From Fructobacillus evanidus (GTDB lineage Bacteria > Bacillota > Bacilli > Lactobacillales > Lactobacillaceae): a stretch of DNA of 64,000 nt. Numbering within the stretch: position 1 is the stretch's first letter; every line of letters starts with the position of its first letter. This document shows positions 16,024 through 25,578 of this stretch, piece after piece. A program made the translations under genes and the position numbers. Below the pieces are notes generated by a model. The model ran no database searches, was not told where the DNA came from, and saw only the letters and a program-made list of their open reading frames with translations. The DNA lies in contig NZ_CAUZLM010000007.1 of the NCBI RefSeq assembly GCF_963580165.1, positions 24,144 to 88,143 on the forward strand, in the 5' to 3' direction.

Positions 16024-17682
16024 ATGGTACAGCAAGTCGATTACCGTCTTACCGGCGGTCAAGTCTTAAACGTCTTTAATCAAGAATTTGAGGAAAAGGA
16101 TGTCTGGATTAAAGGCGAAAAGATTGTCTTTGTCGGTGATAACCAGGACTTGGAGGCCAAGACCACTATCGATTGTCACGGTCGTTGGCTCGTGCCCGGC
16201 TTTATCGATGCTCACCTTCACATCGAATCGTCTTTGCTAACCCCTTCTGAATTCGGCCGTCTTTCCCTTGAAAACGGCGTTACCCGAATCTTCGCCGACC
16301 CACACGAAATCGCTTCCGTGGCCGGCATTTCGGGTATCCAGTACATGCTTGATTCCGCCAAGCAGACACCATTACACATCCACTATATGCTGCCGTCGTC
16401 CGTGCCAGCCACTCCATTTGAGCATGCCGGTGCCATCTTAGATGCGGACGCCCTGCGTCCCTTCTACCAACACCCAGAAATCGCTGGTTTAGCCGAAGTC
16501 ATGGACTTTCCAGCAGTCGCTAACGGCCAGGCCGACATGTTGCAGAAAATTGCAGACGCCCAGGAAGCCCACCGGCACGTTGATGGCCACGGTGCTGGAT
16601 TAGGTCCTGCCGAACTATCTATCTACCGCGCCTACGGTATTGATACCGACCACGAAGCAACGAGTAAAAAAGAAGCTCTAGACCGTGTCAACGCCGGTAT
16701 GGCCGTCTTCTTGCGCGAAGGAACCGTTGAACGCGATGAGCTCGCCCTTCTCCCAGCCGTGACAAAGGCCAACGAAGGTCACTTTGCTTTCGCTACCGAT
16801 GATAAATCAGCTGCAGATATCCAAAAAGAAGGCTCCATCAACTTTAATATCGCCTTGGCCATCGAGAATGGTCTCACACCCGAATTGGCCTATACTCTGG
16901 CTTCTTATAACGGTGCAACCGCCCACCACCTGCAAAATGTTGGTGCCTTAGCTCCTGGTTTCGAGGCCGATTTGGTCATACTGACTGATCCAGAGCAAGT
17001 TACCATTGACCAGGTCATGGTTGGTGGCCAATTCTTTGAAAACGAGCAGGAAAACGCCTTGTTACTCCCCGGTCAGCAAATCAATTTGACCTTTAGCAAA
17101 GCCGATTTGGCCTTGCCATTAGATGCCAGCAAAAAAGCCCACGTGATTGAAATTGAGCCCCACCACATCACCACGAAGCACCAGGTAGAAATTGTGCCAG
17201 TTGATGAAGACGGCCAATTTGCACCAAACGAAACCTTCGCCAAGGTAGCCGTGATTGAGCGCTACCACGACCTCGGCCACGGTCTGGGTATCATCAAGGG
17301 CCTTTCTCTAAAAGATGGCGCCATCGCTTCCACCATTGCTCACGATTCCCACAACTTGATTGTTGCTGGTGTCAATGACGACGATATGGTCTTGGCCGTT
17401 GAAACCCTCAAGAAAATCGGTGGTGGCCAAGTGGTTGTCAGAAACGGTCAGGTAACGACCTTACCATTGCCTATCGGCGGTTTGATGTCTGATTTGCCTT
17501 ACGAAGAATTAATTCAAAAGCAGCAGACCCTAAATGAAGCCTTTGCCAAAATTTCACCACTAGCCTTCGACCCATTCTTGACCCTTTCTTTCATGGCCCT
17601 ACCCGTGATTCCTTCGCTAAAAATTACCGACCAAGGACTCTTTGACTTCGCGCAATTTGCCTTTATTCAAATTCAGGATTAA
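16024..17682 (+). CDS. ade: Adenine deaminase
   Basis: Deaminates adenine to hypoxanthine for purine salvage. 552 residues of the amidohydrolase superfamily: metal-binding DAHLHIESS at about 59-67, FADPHEIASVAG, DGHGAGL, and a FATDDK aspartate motif. The C-terminal adenine-deaminase domain has HGLGIIKGLSL and the IAHDSHNLIVAG region. AAAAGGAG precedes the ATG. The next gene follows within 11 bases. Functionally it links with the purine permease and the GMP genes in this window. Confidence 0.95.
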   Translation: MVQQVDYRLTGGQVLNVFNQEFEEKDVWIKGEKIVFVGDNQDLEAKTTIDCHGRWLVPGFIDAHLHIESSLLTPSEFGRLSLENGVTRIFADPHEIASVAGISGIQYMLDSAKQTPLHIHYMLPSSVPATPFEHAGAILDADALRPFYQHPEIAGLAEVMDFPAVANGQADMLQKIADAQEAHRHVDGHGAGLGPAELSIYRAYGIDTDHEATSKKEALDRVNAGMAVFLREGTVERDELALLPAVTKANEGHFAFATDDKSAADIQKEGSINFNIALAIENGLTPELAYTLASYNGATAHHLQNVGALAPGFEADLVILTDPEQVTIDQVMVGGQFFENEQENALLLPGQQINLTFSKADLALPLDASKKAHVIEIEPHHITTKHQVEIVPVDEDGQFAPNETFAKVAVIERYHDLGHGLGIIKGLSLKDGAIASTIAHDSHNLIVAGVNDDDMVLAVETLKKIGGGQVVVRNGQVTTLPLPIGGLMSDLPYEELIQKQQTLNEAFAKISPLAFDPFLTLSFMALPVIPSLKITDQGLFDFAQFAFIQIQD

Positions 17683-17692
17683 ACTATTTCTC

Positions 17693-18193
17693 ATGCAAGC
17701 TATTAATATTACCCCAACCGAATTACTCAACGTCCTCGCCGGCCAAGAAGTCACGGCTGACGAAAAGATGACCGGCCAGTTCCTCCTGGTTGCCAAGGAA
17801 AATCAGGACCGCCACCTGCCGTCAGCCATGGCGGGTGCCGTCGCCGATATCGCGCTCGGCCAAGTCCAGTTACAAACTTTGGTCCACCCCATGAAAATTG
17901 CAGTCGACTTACCCGATTGGACGCCCTACCAGATTGAAGAGAGCTTCTTAACCAAGGAGCCCCATAACTGGTTTGGCCCCGAAGCCATTGTGATTGAAAA
18001 GCGTTTCGACGACTTTACCAAGGGATACGAAGGGCCTCGCGATGACCGTGGTGGCATTCCACGAACGGCAATCCCAAAAAATATCGCCGAACCACTCCTC
18101 ATCGAAGACGCCTACTGGGCGGCCTACAAGACCTTTGTCAACGATCCCGACGGTACATTTGCCAAACAGATTGTGCCCTTTTTCCAGGAGTAA
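17693..18193 (+). CDS. Conserved-looking protein of unknown function
   Basis: 166 residues from the ATG at 17693, chosen because the longer frame overlaps ade and begins with unrelated sequence. No Shine-Dalgarno is evident, so translation may be coupled to ade, whose stop is ten bases upstream. The protein is soluble and acidic, with a motif-like stretch GYEGPRDDRGGIPR around 112-125 and many aromatic residues towards the C-terminus. I do not recognise the family. A strong terminator follows, making ade plus this gene a two-gene unit. Confidence 0.7.
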   Translation: MQAINITPTELLNVLAGQEVTADEKMTGQFLLVAKENQDRHLPSAMAGAVADIALGQVQLQTLVHPMKIAVDLPDWTPYQIEESFLTKEPHNWFGPEAIVIEKRFDDFTKGYEGPRDDRGGIPRTAIPKNIAEPLLIEDAYWAAYKTFVNDPDGTFAKQIVPFFQE

Positions 18194-18207
18194 TTTATCA
18201 AGAAATT

Positions 18208-18239
18208 TTGCGCCACCCCATTTGAGGAGGGCGCTTTTT
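18208..18239 (+). terminator. Terminator of the ade operon
   Basis: GCGCCACCCC-ATTTGA-GGAGGGCGC followed by TTTTTT. Confidence 0.8.
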
Positions 18240-18303
18240 TGATGGATATTTACCCTTAGCCTGCCAAATTCCCCGTCAAATACTCCAAAAAAAATAAGCA
18301 CCT

Positions 18304-18349
18304 AAAAAGCGAAACCACCATTCACTTCGGCAGTTTCGCTTTTTTCTTA
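18304..18349 (-). terminator. Terminator of ftsK
   Basis: Long stem AAAAAGCGAAACTGCC / GGTGGTTTCGCTTTTT with a nine-base loop; A and T tracts on both sides make it possibly bidirectional. Confidence 0.8.
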
Positions 18350-18356
18350 GCTTTAT

Positions 18357-20741
18357 TTATTCATCGGTTTTCTTGCTAACGTTGACATGGCGTGGCCGTG
18401 CCCCGTCAGCCGGGCCAATGTAACCAGCATTTTCGAGGTCATCAACCAGGCGGGCCGCCCGGTTATAACCAATCCGGAAGCGGCGTTGAAGCAATGAAGT
18501 CGAGGCCTTCTGCTGGTCAATCACGAATTCTAGTGCTTCCTCGAACAATTCATCATCCGAATTGCCACCACCATTTTCATCCTGGGCAACTTCTTCGTCG
18601 GTGACCGTCATCTTCTCATCATAAACGGCATCTTGTTCGCCCTTGACGAAATCAACAATGGCAGTCACATCCTGATTTGAAATAAAGGCACCCTGCAGTC
18701 GCTTATGAGCCTTGCCAGGTGGGGCAAAAATCATGTCTCCGCGGCCAAGCAACTTTTCGGCCCCGTTCGTATCCAAAATTGTCCGCGAATCGATTCCCGA
18801 TGCCGTTCGAAAAGCGATTCGACCGGGAATATTCGACTTAATCGTTCCATTAATCACCTTCACGTCGGGACGCTGGGTCGCTAGAATCATGTGAATCCCG
18901 GCAGCTCGCGCCTTGGCTCCCAAGCGGGCAATCGACACTTCAATTTCAGAGCCAACCGTTGCCATCAAATCAGCAAATTCATCGACAACCGCCACGATAT
19001 AAGGTAACTTCGTCATGATCGCATTGCCGGTCTCCTTGGCATGCGCATTATTGTCGTCCACGGCCGCATTATACTCACCGATATTGCGCTTGCCAAATTG
19101 AGCCAGCAGATCATAACGGTTTTCCATCTCATCCACTAACTTTTGTAGTGACTTCGCTGCCTTACGTGGATCGGAAACAACAGGGGTCAATAGGTGTGGA
19201 ATGCCGTTATAAATCGACAACTCGACCACCTTGGGATCGACCATCATCAGCTTTACTTCGGAAGGTTTGGCCTTTAGAAGCAAGGAAACAATGATGCCGT
19301 TCAACCCAACTGATTTTCCAGAACCCGTGGATCCAGCAATCAGCAAGTGCGGCATGGCTGATAAGTCCACTGACACGATATTGCCAGTCACATCACGGCC
19401 CAATGGAACCGTTAGCAAGCCCTGGTCTAAGGTGTTAGACTGCTCAATCATCGAGCGAAAACCAACGACCGCCTGCGTATCGTTTGGCACTTCGATGCCG
19501 ACATAGGGCTTTCCAGGAATTGGCGCTTCAATTCGAATTGATTTCGCCGCTAAGGCCAAGGCCAAATCATCCGCCAAATTCGCAATTCGGTTGACCTTCA
19601 CACCCTGACCCGGCTTGAGCTCATACTGGGTAACCGTTGGTCCCAAGGAAACCGAGGAAACGGTTGCGTCAACACCAAAGGATTGTAGCGTGTCATGGAC
19701 CAGACGAGACTTCGCATTCAAGCTTTGGGCCTCCTTAGTCTGGTCGGTCGGCTGAGTCTTTGTTAAGAGTGAGGTTTGCGGCAACTGGTAATCATCGTCG
19801 TCCACAGCACTAGCATTAAGGTGCACGTCCTCACTTCCCTGCGAACTAGTAGGTTGCACTGGTGCAGCGGGAGTAGGTGCTGGGCTCGGCGTTGTCGGTG
19901 CTTGCCAATTAATAGTTGGTTCAACCGGGTCGGCACCCAAATTCAATCCTTCTTCTGCTGGCAAATCAGCCCCATCTCCGGCAATGTCTTTGGCGGGATC
20001 AGGGAAGAATGGGTCTGCTGCCGGTTCATCTGCCTTCGGCTCCGTTTTACTCAAGCCAAATGGGTGATCACCAAATTCCGTCAAATCCTGTTGCTTTTTT
20101 TCAGCCAGCAATTGACGCTGATCACGCTTTTGACTTTGTTGTTTTTGGAACTCCGTAAAGTTTTCATGGGCCTTGACAACACCCTTTTGTGCCAAGTCAC
20201 GAGCGGGCAAACGGAAAGTGACAATTATACCCGCAATATACAAAACAACGACAATAATCGCTACACCAACGTTTGATAAGAGGGTGAAGGTTAATTGGTA
20301 TAAAAGAGCCCCTAACATACCAGCTCCAACCGGTGTTCCAGCGGATTGATTGGTCATATCCTGGCCAATCAATCGAATTACCTGGGAAGCATAACCACCA
20401 CCTGGCAATTCGTTTTGTGTGAAGAACAGCATCGATGACAGCAAGACCGTTGCCAAGTAGATCATCCCCACTCCGACATAGATGCGACCTGGAATTGGAT
20501 AACTTTTGTCCATCACTAGATAAACCGTTGCCCAAGCAATCAGTGGCAACAAAGTAATTTGGTACAAGTTTCCAAAGAAGAAGCGCACCATATCCGCTAG
20601 GTAAATCCCAAAAAGTCCTAATTGGAAAATTGCAAAAATTGATAATAAGATAATCGCCAGTAGGCCAACAATTTGTCCAGCAGTACCTGCCCGACTAACT
20701 TTCTTTTTCTTTTGACTGCGACGTTTCGTCTGCTTAGCCAT
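18357..20741 (-). CDS. ftsK: DNA translocase FtsK/SpoIIIE
   Basis: Septal DNA pump that clears chromosomes at division. 794 residues: four N-terminal membrane helices (about 20-190), a low-complexity acidic/proline linker (about 190-330), the alpha/beta motor with Walker A GSTGSGKS and Walker B-like IVAVVDEFADLM, ATQRPDV, and a C-terminal winged-helix gamma domain (RRFRIGYNRAARLVDDLE) that reads orientation motifs. ATG with a nearby GGAGA Shine-Dalgarno. Confidence 0.96.
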   Translation of the reverse strand: MAKQTKRRSQKKKKVSRAGTAGQIVGLLAIILLSIFAIFQLGLFGIYLADMVRFFFGNLYQITLLPLIAWATVYLVMDKSYPIPGRIYVGVGMIYLATVLLSSMLFFTQNELPGGGYASQVIRLIGQDMTNQSAGTPVGAGMLGALLYQLTFTLLSNVGVAIIVVVLYIAGIIVTFRLPARDLAQKGVVKAHENFTEFQKQQSQKRDQRQLLAEKKQQDLTEFGDHPFGLSKTEPKADEPAADPFFPDPAKDIAGDGADLPAEEGLNLGADPVEPTINWQAPTTPSPAPTPAAPVQPTSSQGSEDVHLNASAVDDDDYQLPQTSLLTKTQPTDQTKEAQSLNAKSRLVHDTLQSFGVDATVSSVSLGPTVTQYELKPGQGVKVNRIANLADDLALALAAKSIRIEAPIPGKPYVGIEVPNDTQAVVGFRSMIEQSNTLDQGLLTVPLGRDVTGNIVSVDLSAMPHLLIAGSTGSGKSVGLNGIIVSLLLKAKPSEVKLMMVDPKVVELSIYNGIPHLLTPVVSDPRKAAKSLQKLVDEMENRYDLLAQFGKRNIGEYNAAVDDNNAHAKETGNAIMTKLPYIVAVVDEFADLMATVGSEIEVSIARLGAKARAAGIHMILATQRPDVKVINGTIKSNIPGRIAFRTASGIDSRTILDTNGAEKLLGRGDMIFAPPGKAHKRLQGAFISNQDVTAIVDFVKGEQDAVYDEKMTVTDEEVAQDENGGGNSDDELFEEALEFVIDQQKASTSLLQRRFRIGYNRAARLVDDLENAGYIGPADGARPRHVNVSKKTDE

Positions 20742-21097
20742 GAGGGTTCTCCTTTGCCTCAGACCGCTTAAATGGTCTAAAAATGTCTAGTTTACTCCTT
20801 CTATCTTAGCACAGTCGCCTCTTTTGCTCCTAGTGTTTTCAGGACTGAAAACACTAGCTTTAGCCACGGTCGTCTAGACCATTTTCCTGATTTTTCCTTT
20901 ACCTGCTCCTATTGTCCATGATAAACTAATTTCAACGCAAAATATTAAAATTGGAAAAGTTGATATATACCAACTAATTTTAATTTTAATTACTAGAGAA
21001 TAGGCGTTTAATAGTTATCGTTTTATAAATAATTATAAATTGGTACTGTTTATTTTTTAACAAATATTCTCACGGATAGCACAGAAAGTAGGAAATT
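20742..21097. other. Intergenic region between ftsK and Mn-catalase, with inverted repeats
   Basis: No gene is seen. It contains a perfect 12-bp inverted repeat with a 4-base loop at 20830-20857 (CTAGTGTTTTCA / TGAAAACACTAG), lacking a T run, and AGTTG-atatatac-CAACT at 20958-20975. The stretch from about 20935 to 21065 is very AT-rich and probably holds the catalase promoter. One CTGATTT motif occurs at 20888. Confidence 0.6.
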
Positions 21098-21898
21098 ATG
21101 TTCACGCACACTCGGAAGTTACAATACAACGCCAAGCCTGATCGTCCGGACCCATTGATGGCCCGTCGTCTGCAAGAAGCATTGGGTGGCCAATGGGGTG
21201 AAACAACCGGCATGATGTCATACCTTTCGCAGGGTTGGTCATCAACTGGCGATGAAAAGTACAAGGACTTACTTTTAGACACTGGAACCGAAGAAATCGG
21301 TCACGTGGAAATGATTTCAACAATGATTGGCTATTTGCTCGAAGGTGCGCCAATCTCTGATGCTGACGTTGCCGGCGACCCACTTAAGGCAGCCACATTG
21401 TCCGGCATGGACCCTGAACACGCACTGGTTCATGGTTTGAACGCCGGTCTAACGAACCCAAATGGTGCAGCTTGGAATGCCGGCTACGTGACTTCATCCG
21501 GTAACTTAGTGGCCGACATGCGTTTTAACGTTGTTCGTGAATCACAGGCCCGCCTCCAAGTTTCTCGTCTCTACAACATGACAGAGGACAAGGGAATCCG
21601 CGATATGTTGAAGTTCTTGTTGGCTCGCGAAACGCAACACCAACTTCAATTTATGAAGGCCCAAGAAGAACTCGAAGAAAAGTACGGCGTCATCGTTCCT
21701 GGCGACATGGGCGATATCGAACATTCAGAATTCGCCCACACCATCATGAGTTTCTCTGACGGCACTGGCTCAAAGGCCTTTGAAGGCCAGGTAGCCAAGG
21801 ACGGACACAAGTTCACTTACCAGGAACACCCTGAAGCCATGGGTGGCGTTCCTGAGGTGAAGCCCGCGGACAAGCGCTTGAAGAACAACCAAGGCTAA
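21098..21898 (+). CDS. Manganese catalase
   Basis: Haem-independent dimanganese catalase, degrading hydrogen peroxide to water and oxygen in the cytoplasm. 266 residues. Ferritin-like di-metal ligands are visible in TGTEEIGHVEM (Glu and His) and in the later helix RETQHQLQFMKAQEE; the N-terminus FTHTRKLQYNAKPDRPDP and the QWGETTGMMSYL helix are typical. Useful in a bacterium without haem synthesis. Single-gene unit with an AT-rich leader and its own terminator. Confidence 0.93.
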   Translation: MFTHTRKLQYNAKPDRPDPLMARRLQEALGGQWGETTGMMSYLSQGWSSTGDEKYKDLLLDTGTEEIGHVEMISTMIGYLLEGAPISDADVAGDPLKAATLSGMDPEHALVHGLNAGLTNPNGAAWNAGYVTSSGNLVADMRFNVVRESQARLQVSRLYNMTEDKGIRDMLKFLLARETQHQLQFMKAQEELEEKYGVIVPGDMGDIEHSEFAHTIMSFSDGTGSKAFEGQVAKDGHKFTYQEHPEAMGGVPEVKPADKRLKNNQG

Positions 21899-21944
21899 TT
21901 TTCACCCACCAATTGGCTCCTCTCCCGTATATTTATATATGAAA

Positions 21945-21993
21945 GAAGCTGCTTACCTCTTCGATTTGAGAAGAAGTAGGCAGCTTTTTTTGG
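21945..21993. terminator. Terminator after Mn-catalase
   Basis: AAGCTGCTTACCTCTTC and its complement around a short loop, with TTTTTTT on the plus strand. It may also serve the convergent oxidase gene. Confidence 0.8.
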
Positions 21994-22022
21994 TGGATTG
22001 AAAAATCAGGCAGTAAAGCCAA

Positions 22023-23147
22023 CTATTCGAAGCGCTTCAGCTGAAAGGCCGATAAATCAGTCGTAATTTCTTCTTGATTAGCCCTTTTAGCAGCCAATTC
22101 GCCAAGAACACTGGCAAACTTAAAGCCATGACCACTTAAACCGGTCACAAATTGCACATTTGGATGACCCGGTAACTGGTCAATAATAAAATCGCCATCT
22201 GGTGATTGATCATACGTGCACGAAGCCCCATGGTTCAGTGGCCCAACCCCTTTTAGATAGTCTTCCAACAGAGGCAGCACTTCCTCTTTATCTGAAGCAT
22301 AATCACCATAAGGAGTCCTCTGCGAGCGCTGGGTGATTGGCTGACCACCAGTATGTTGACCAATTTTGATTGTACCGTCCTTACCCGGAAAGCCATAATA
22401 AGTCTGCTCGTCATTAATTTCAATGGCATAGGCAGGGAAACCCTCATCCTCATTCAACCGTTCATCAGCCACATCAAACCAGGCAAAAACCTTGCGAAGT
22501 GGTTGGACTGGTACCTTTGCTAAAAGCTCCTTCACCCAAGTACCGGCCGATACTAAAATATTCTTTGCCCGATAAACCTGTTGAGCAGTTGTCACCACCA
22601 CAATACCATCTTGAAAGTCAATTGATTGAACAGCGCTATCGAATTTTTGCTCAACACCGGCTTCCCTCGCTAAATCCAAATATGCTTGAATCGCAATTTC
22701 AGAGTTTAAATAACCAGCTTTCTTTTCGAGAATGCCGACGTAGTCAGCGCTAAAATTAAAGTTTTCCCAGCGTTGGCTGATTTCATCACCCGTTAATTTT
22801 TCATACGGTAATTGGTACTTTTGAGCACTCTTTTCAACATTTTCAATAAAATCAGTCCCCTGCCGGCCGACATTCAACAAAGCAGTCTGATGGAAGATAT
22901 CGCGGTGAGTTTTCTGTTGCAATTCATCCCATAATTTTTGTGCACGCAAGAGCATTGGCAAATATTTCTCACCCTCACCGTAAGCATGACGGATCAACCG
23001 TGTCTGGCCATGATGAGAGCCCTGCGTATGCGGTGGCACCGCTACATCCACTTCCAAAACCTTCAAGCCTTTTTGACTAGCATAATAACCAGCAGCCGAT
23101 CCGACTGAACCAGTCCCAATAATTGCAAAATCATATATTTCCGCCAT
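22023..23147 (-). CDS. solA: FAD-dependent amine oxidase, SolA/monomeric sarcosine oxidase type
   Basis: Oxidises an N-methyl amino acid (N-methyltryptophan or sarcosine class), releasing formaldehyde and hydrogen peroxide. The substrate here is inferred from similarity only. 374 residues from the ATG at 23145-23147. FAD-binding GTGSVGSAAGYYAS lies at the N-terminus, HGQTRLIRHAYGE follows, and the covalent-flavin segment SCTYDQSPDGDFIID keeps the cysteine. GAGG lies nine bases before this ATG; a GTG three codons earlier is less likely. Convergent with Mn-catalase, which could consume its peroxide. Confidence 0.85.
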   Translation of the reverse strand: MAEIYDFAIIGTGSVGSAAGYYASQKGLKVLEVDVAVPPHTQGSHHGQTRLIRHAYGEGEKYLPMLLRAQKLWDELQQKTHRDIFHQTALLNVGRQGTDFIENVEKSAQKYQLPYEKLTGDEISQRWENFNFSADYVGILEKKAGYLNSEIAIQAYLDLAREAGVEQKFDSAVQSIDFQDGIVVVTTAQQVYRAKNILVSAGTWVKELLAKVPVQPLRKVFAWFDVADERLNEDEGFPAYAIEINDEQTYYGFPGKDGTIKIGQHTGGQPITQRSQRTPYGDYASDKEEVLPLLEDYLKGVGPLNHGASCTYDQSPDGDFIIDQLPGHPNVQFVTGLSGHGFKFASVLGELAAKRANQEEITTDLSAFQLKRFE

Positions 23148-23156
23148 CTTCAGCAC

Positions 23157-23440
23157 CTCAAGCCTCTTTCAAGCAATTTTGGCCATCATAGCAGAAATAA
23201 TACCGATGAACAAATAAAAACTTTTTCGACCATTCGCATAGTGACCTGCCCTTTAAAAACAAAAGAACCAGGTCTCTATAAAGTTCGAATTTCGTGTTGA
23301 TTTCAGGCTTTATATCATTGCTTTTTTACAACTATTTTTACGGTAAATTTACGACAAATCTTCTGCAAATTCGGCAAAAAATAGTCCAAAACACACATTT
23401 ACCGCAACTTTTCGACAAGTTCCGAAAAACTTCCATACAA
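23157..23440. other. Intergenic region upstream of an orphan plus-strand terminator
   Basis: No convincing gene. The DNA is AT-rich with repeated CGACAA-like words and TTTACGGTAAA. The terminator that follows is plus-oriented although no plus-strand gene precedes it, so a short untranslated transcript is possible. Confidence 0.35.
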
Positions 23441-23442
23441 AC

Positions 23443-23477
23443 CAAAAGGCCCTATATTCTTGATATAGAGCCTTTTT
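23443..23477 (+). terminator. Orphan plus-strand terminator
   Basis: AAGGCCCTATAT-TCTTG-ATATAGAGCCTT followed by TTTT; there is no recognisable plus-strand gene upstream. Confidence 0.65.
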
Positions 23478-23484
23478 TAATGGC

Positions 23485-23516
23485 AACAAAAAAGCCGCAA
23501 CCGAAGTTGCGACTTT
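23485..23516 (-). terminator. Terminator of tRNA-Glu
   Basis: Minus strand AAAGTCGCAAC-TTCG-GTTGCGGCTTT with a T run, six bases beyond the tRNA 3' end. Confidence 0.85.
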
Positions 23517-23521
23517 AATAG

Positions 23522-23593
23522 TAGCTCGTGAGAGAATCGAACTCTCGATTCCGCCGTGAAAGGGCAGCGTCTTAGCCACTTGACCAACGAGCC
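23522..23593 (-). tRNA. tRNA-Glu (anticodon UUC)
   Basis: 72-base cloverleaf on the minus strand. Acceptor GGCTCGT pairs with ACGAGCT (first pair G-U); D arm GGTCAAGTGGCTAAGAC; anticodon arm CTGCC-CTTTCAC-GGCGG with anticodon TTC; T arm GAGAG-TTCGATT-CTCTC. CCA is not encoded. Followed by its own terminator. Confidence 0.96.
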
Positions 23594-23679
23594 ATGGTCA
23601 GTTGTTGCTTGATATCTCTATCAAACAACTATATTAGTATATCAACCATATCTCTAAATTGCAACCCTTTTTTGGAAAT

Positions 23680-24192
23680 TTATTTTAATTTATCTTGTTC
23701 ATAGGTATGAATCTTATCCAAGTTGGCAAAATCCTGTTGACGCAAGGCTTCATAGACCACGATTGCCACCGTGTTCGACAAATTCAAAGAACGAATATGT
23801 TCATCATTTTGCGGAATCCGAATTGCCTTTTCAGGATTCTGACGCATAAAGACTTCAGGCAAACCGGTTGTTTCCTTTCCAAAAAGGAAGTAATGGTCGC
23901 CATCATCCAATGTATAGTCCGGATCCGTATAGTCCTGGTTAGCAAATTTTGAAACCAAGTAAAGATGATCCGTTGGCTTTAAGGTAGCCAAAAAATCAGG
24001 TAAAGAATCGTGCTTGACCAAATCCACATGATCCCAGTAATCCAAACCAGCCCGCTTCACCGCTTTATCTGAAATATCAAAGCCTAAAGGCTCGATTAAA
24101 TGCAAGACAGCATTTGTACCGGCAGTCGTTCGGGCAATATTCCCCGTGTTCGCCGGCATAACCGGTTCAAATAAAACAACATGATTCGTCAT
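23680..24192 (-). CDS. trmL: tRNA (cytidine/uridine-34 2'-O)-methyltransferase TrmL
   Basis: Small SPOUT methyltransferase that 2'-O-methylates the wobble base of tRNA-Leu isoacceptors. 170 residues. N-terminal VVLFEPVMPANTGNIART; knot-forming motifs FGKETTGLP (about 106-114) and IPQNDEHIRSLNLSNTVA (about 125-142). It overlaps the upstream AI-2E-family gene by four bases (ATGA), so the two are coupled. Confidence 0.94.
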   Translation of the reverse strand: MTNHVVLFEPVMPANTGNIARTTAGTNAVLHLIEPLGFDISDKAVKRAGLDYWDHVDLVKHDSLPDFLATLKPTDHLYLVSKFANQDYTDPDYTLDDGDHYFLFGKETTGLPEVFMRQNPEKAIRIPQNDEHIRSLNLSNTVAIVVYEALRQQDFANLDKIHTYEQDKLK

Positions 24193-25349
24193 TTTGTTTC
24201 TCCTAATTCTTTGTCTAATTCTTCTTTAAATAACTTTGAGTTTGTCCGCCACCAGGTATAAAGGTGAACTACCAAAACCTTTAAGACAGCATAACCAGGG
24301 ACTGCCAGAATAAAGCCAAGCAGACCGAAAATTTGACCAGAGGCCAATAAGACAACAATCACCGTCACTGGATGGATATCCAAGGCATCCCCCAAAATCT
24401 TCGGTGTAATGACATGACCTTCCAATGGTTGCTCAATAACTAAGACAATCGCTGCCAAAACTGCCATCTTCACTCCACCGGTCACAAAGGCCACCGCAAA
24501 GACTGGCACCTGCGCCAAGAAGGAACCTAAATACGGAATCAAGTTCAAGACACCAGCCAAGATAGCCAACAAGATCCCAGAAGGCAAGCCGATAATCGTA
24601 TAACCAATGGCAAACATAATCGTCACAGACAACGCCACTCCCAATTGTCCCCGAATATACTTTGAAATTTGTTCCGATAACTCAGCCAGGAGATTTTTCG
24701 TTGATGGTCGCGCCTTGGGCGGCAACTTGTCGATAATAAATTCTGGCAAATGAGCACCATCAACTAGCAAATAATACAGGATAAAGGGCGTTGAAACCAA
24801 AACAACACCGACTTCACTTAAGCGGGCCGCAAAGTGGCCAACACCAGAAATACTAGCACCCAGATGAGATTGTACCCAGGCGATCGCCGTATGGTTAATT
24901 TGGTCGTTCGACGTGACCAAAATGTTCCGCAACTGATCATACTGCTTTCCTTCAAATGTTTCCTTAATCCAATCCTGGCCCTCACGTAAGTAACTTGGCC
25001 AATGGGTTAACAAATCGGTTACTTGGACCGTCACTACCCGAGCCAGAAAGGCAATCGCCGCTACCAAGATGAGGATAAAAAGGACAAGGACAACCAACAC
25101 AATTCGATTTCGTTTCCAGCCTAACTTCGTTTCCAACTTTGTGACTAAGGGATTCAATAAGTAGTAAAAGACCCCTGCAATCAAAATTGGTGCCCCAACC
25201 GCAGCGACAAAGGACTCAATCGGTCCAAAAATAAAGCGTACTTGATAGGCTAACCAAATGATTAACAAGACTAAGACCACCGCAGTTAAAGTTTTAAGTC
25301 CCTTAACCGATGTCAACCCCGTCGATTTTTTTCCGTTTTCTCTCGGCAT
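24189..25349 (-). CDS. AI-2E family transporter (PerM/YdbI-like)
   Basis: 386-residue membrane protein of the AI-2 exporter superfamily, with about eight helices and the conserved central part (GQLGVALSVTIMFAIGYTIIGLP, LNLIPYLGSFLAQVP, both quoted in part) and C-terminal PGYAVLKVLVVHLY. Members export signalling molecules or act as sodium/proton antiporters; the substrate is not predictable here. GAAAAGGAG lies just upstream of the ATG. Confidence 0.88.
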   Translation of the reverse strand: MPRENGKKSTGLTSVKGLKTLTAVVLVLLIIWLAYQVRFIFGPIESFVAAVGAPILIAGVFYYLLNPLVTKLETKLGWKRNRIVLVVLVLFILILVAAIAFLARVVTVQVTDLLTHWPSYLREGQDWIKETFEGKQYDQLRNILVTSNDQINHTAIAWVQSHLGASISGVGHFAARLSEVGVVLVSTPFILYYLLVDGAHLPEFIIDKLPPKARPSTKNLLAELSEQISKYIRGQLGVALSVTIMFAIGYTIIGLPSGILLAILAGVLNLIPYLGSFLAQVPVFAVAFVTGGVKMAVLAAIVLVIEQPLEGHVITPKILGDALDIHPVTVIVVLLASGQIFGLLGFILAVPGYAVLKVLVVHLYTWWRTNSKLFKEELDKELGETK

Positions 25350-25578
25350 AGTTGCTCCTTTTCATGACATTTCTATTACTAAACATTTTACCATAGCACT
25401 AACTCAAAAAGGGCCTTGACCAACGCTTTCCCCGTGGCAATTCGGTGGCAAATGAGCCGCTCTCCTTAAAAATCAGAAACCAACATGTTGTTACTTTTTT
25501 AGCTACTCAGTCGAGACCATGACAAAAATGTGCTACAATATCCCTGATTAGAATATTAAAAAAGGAGTGACACTGAAC

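Noticed and set aside
23294..23518. 74-codon plus-strand ORF
   Set aside because: It runs straight through a terminator and into the tRNA-Glu terminator; no ribosome binding site.
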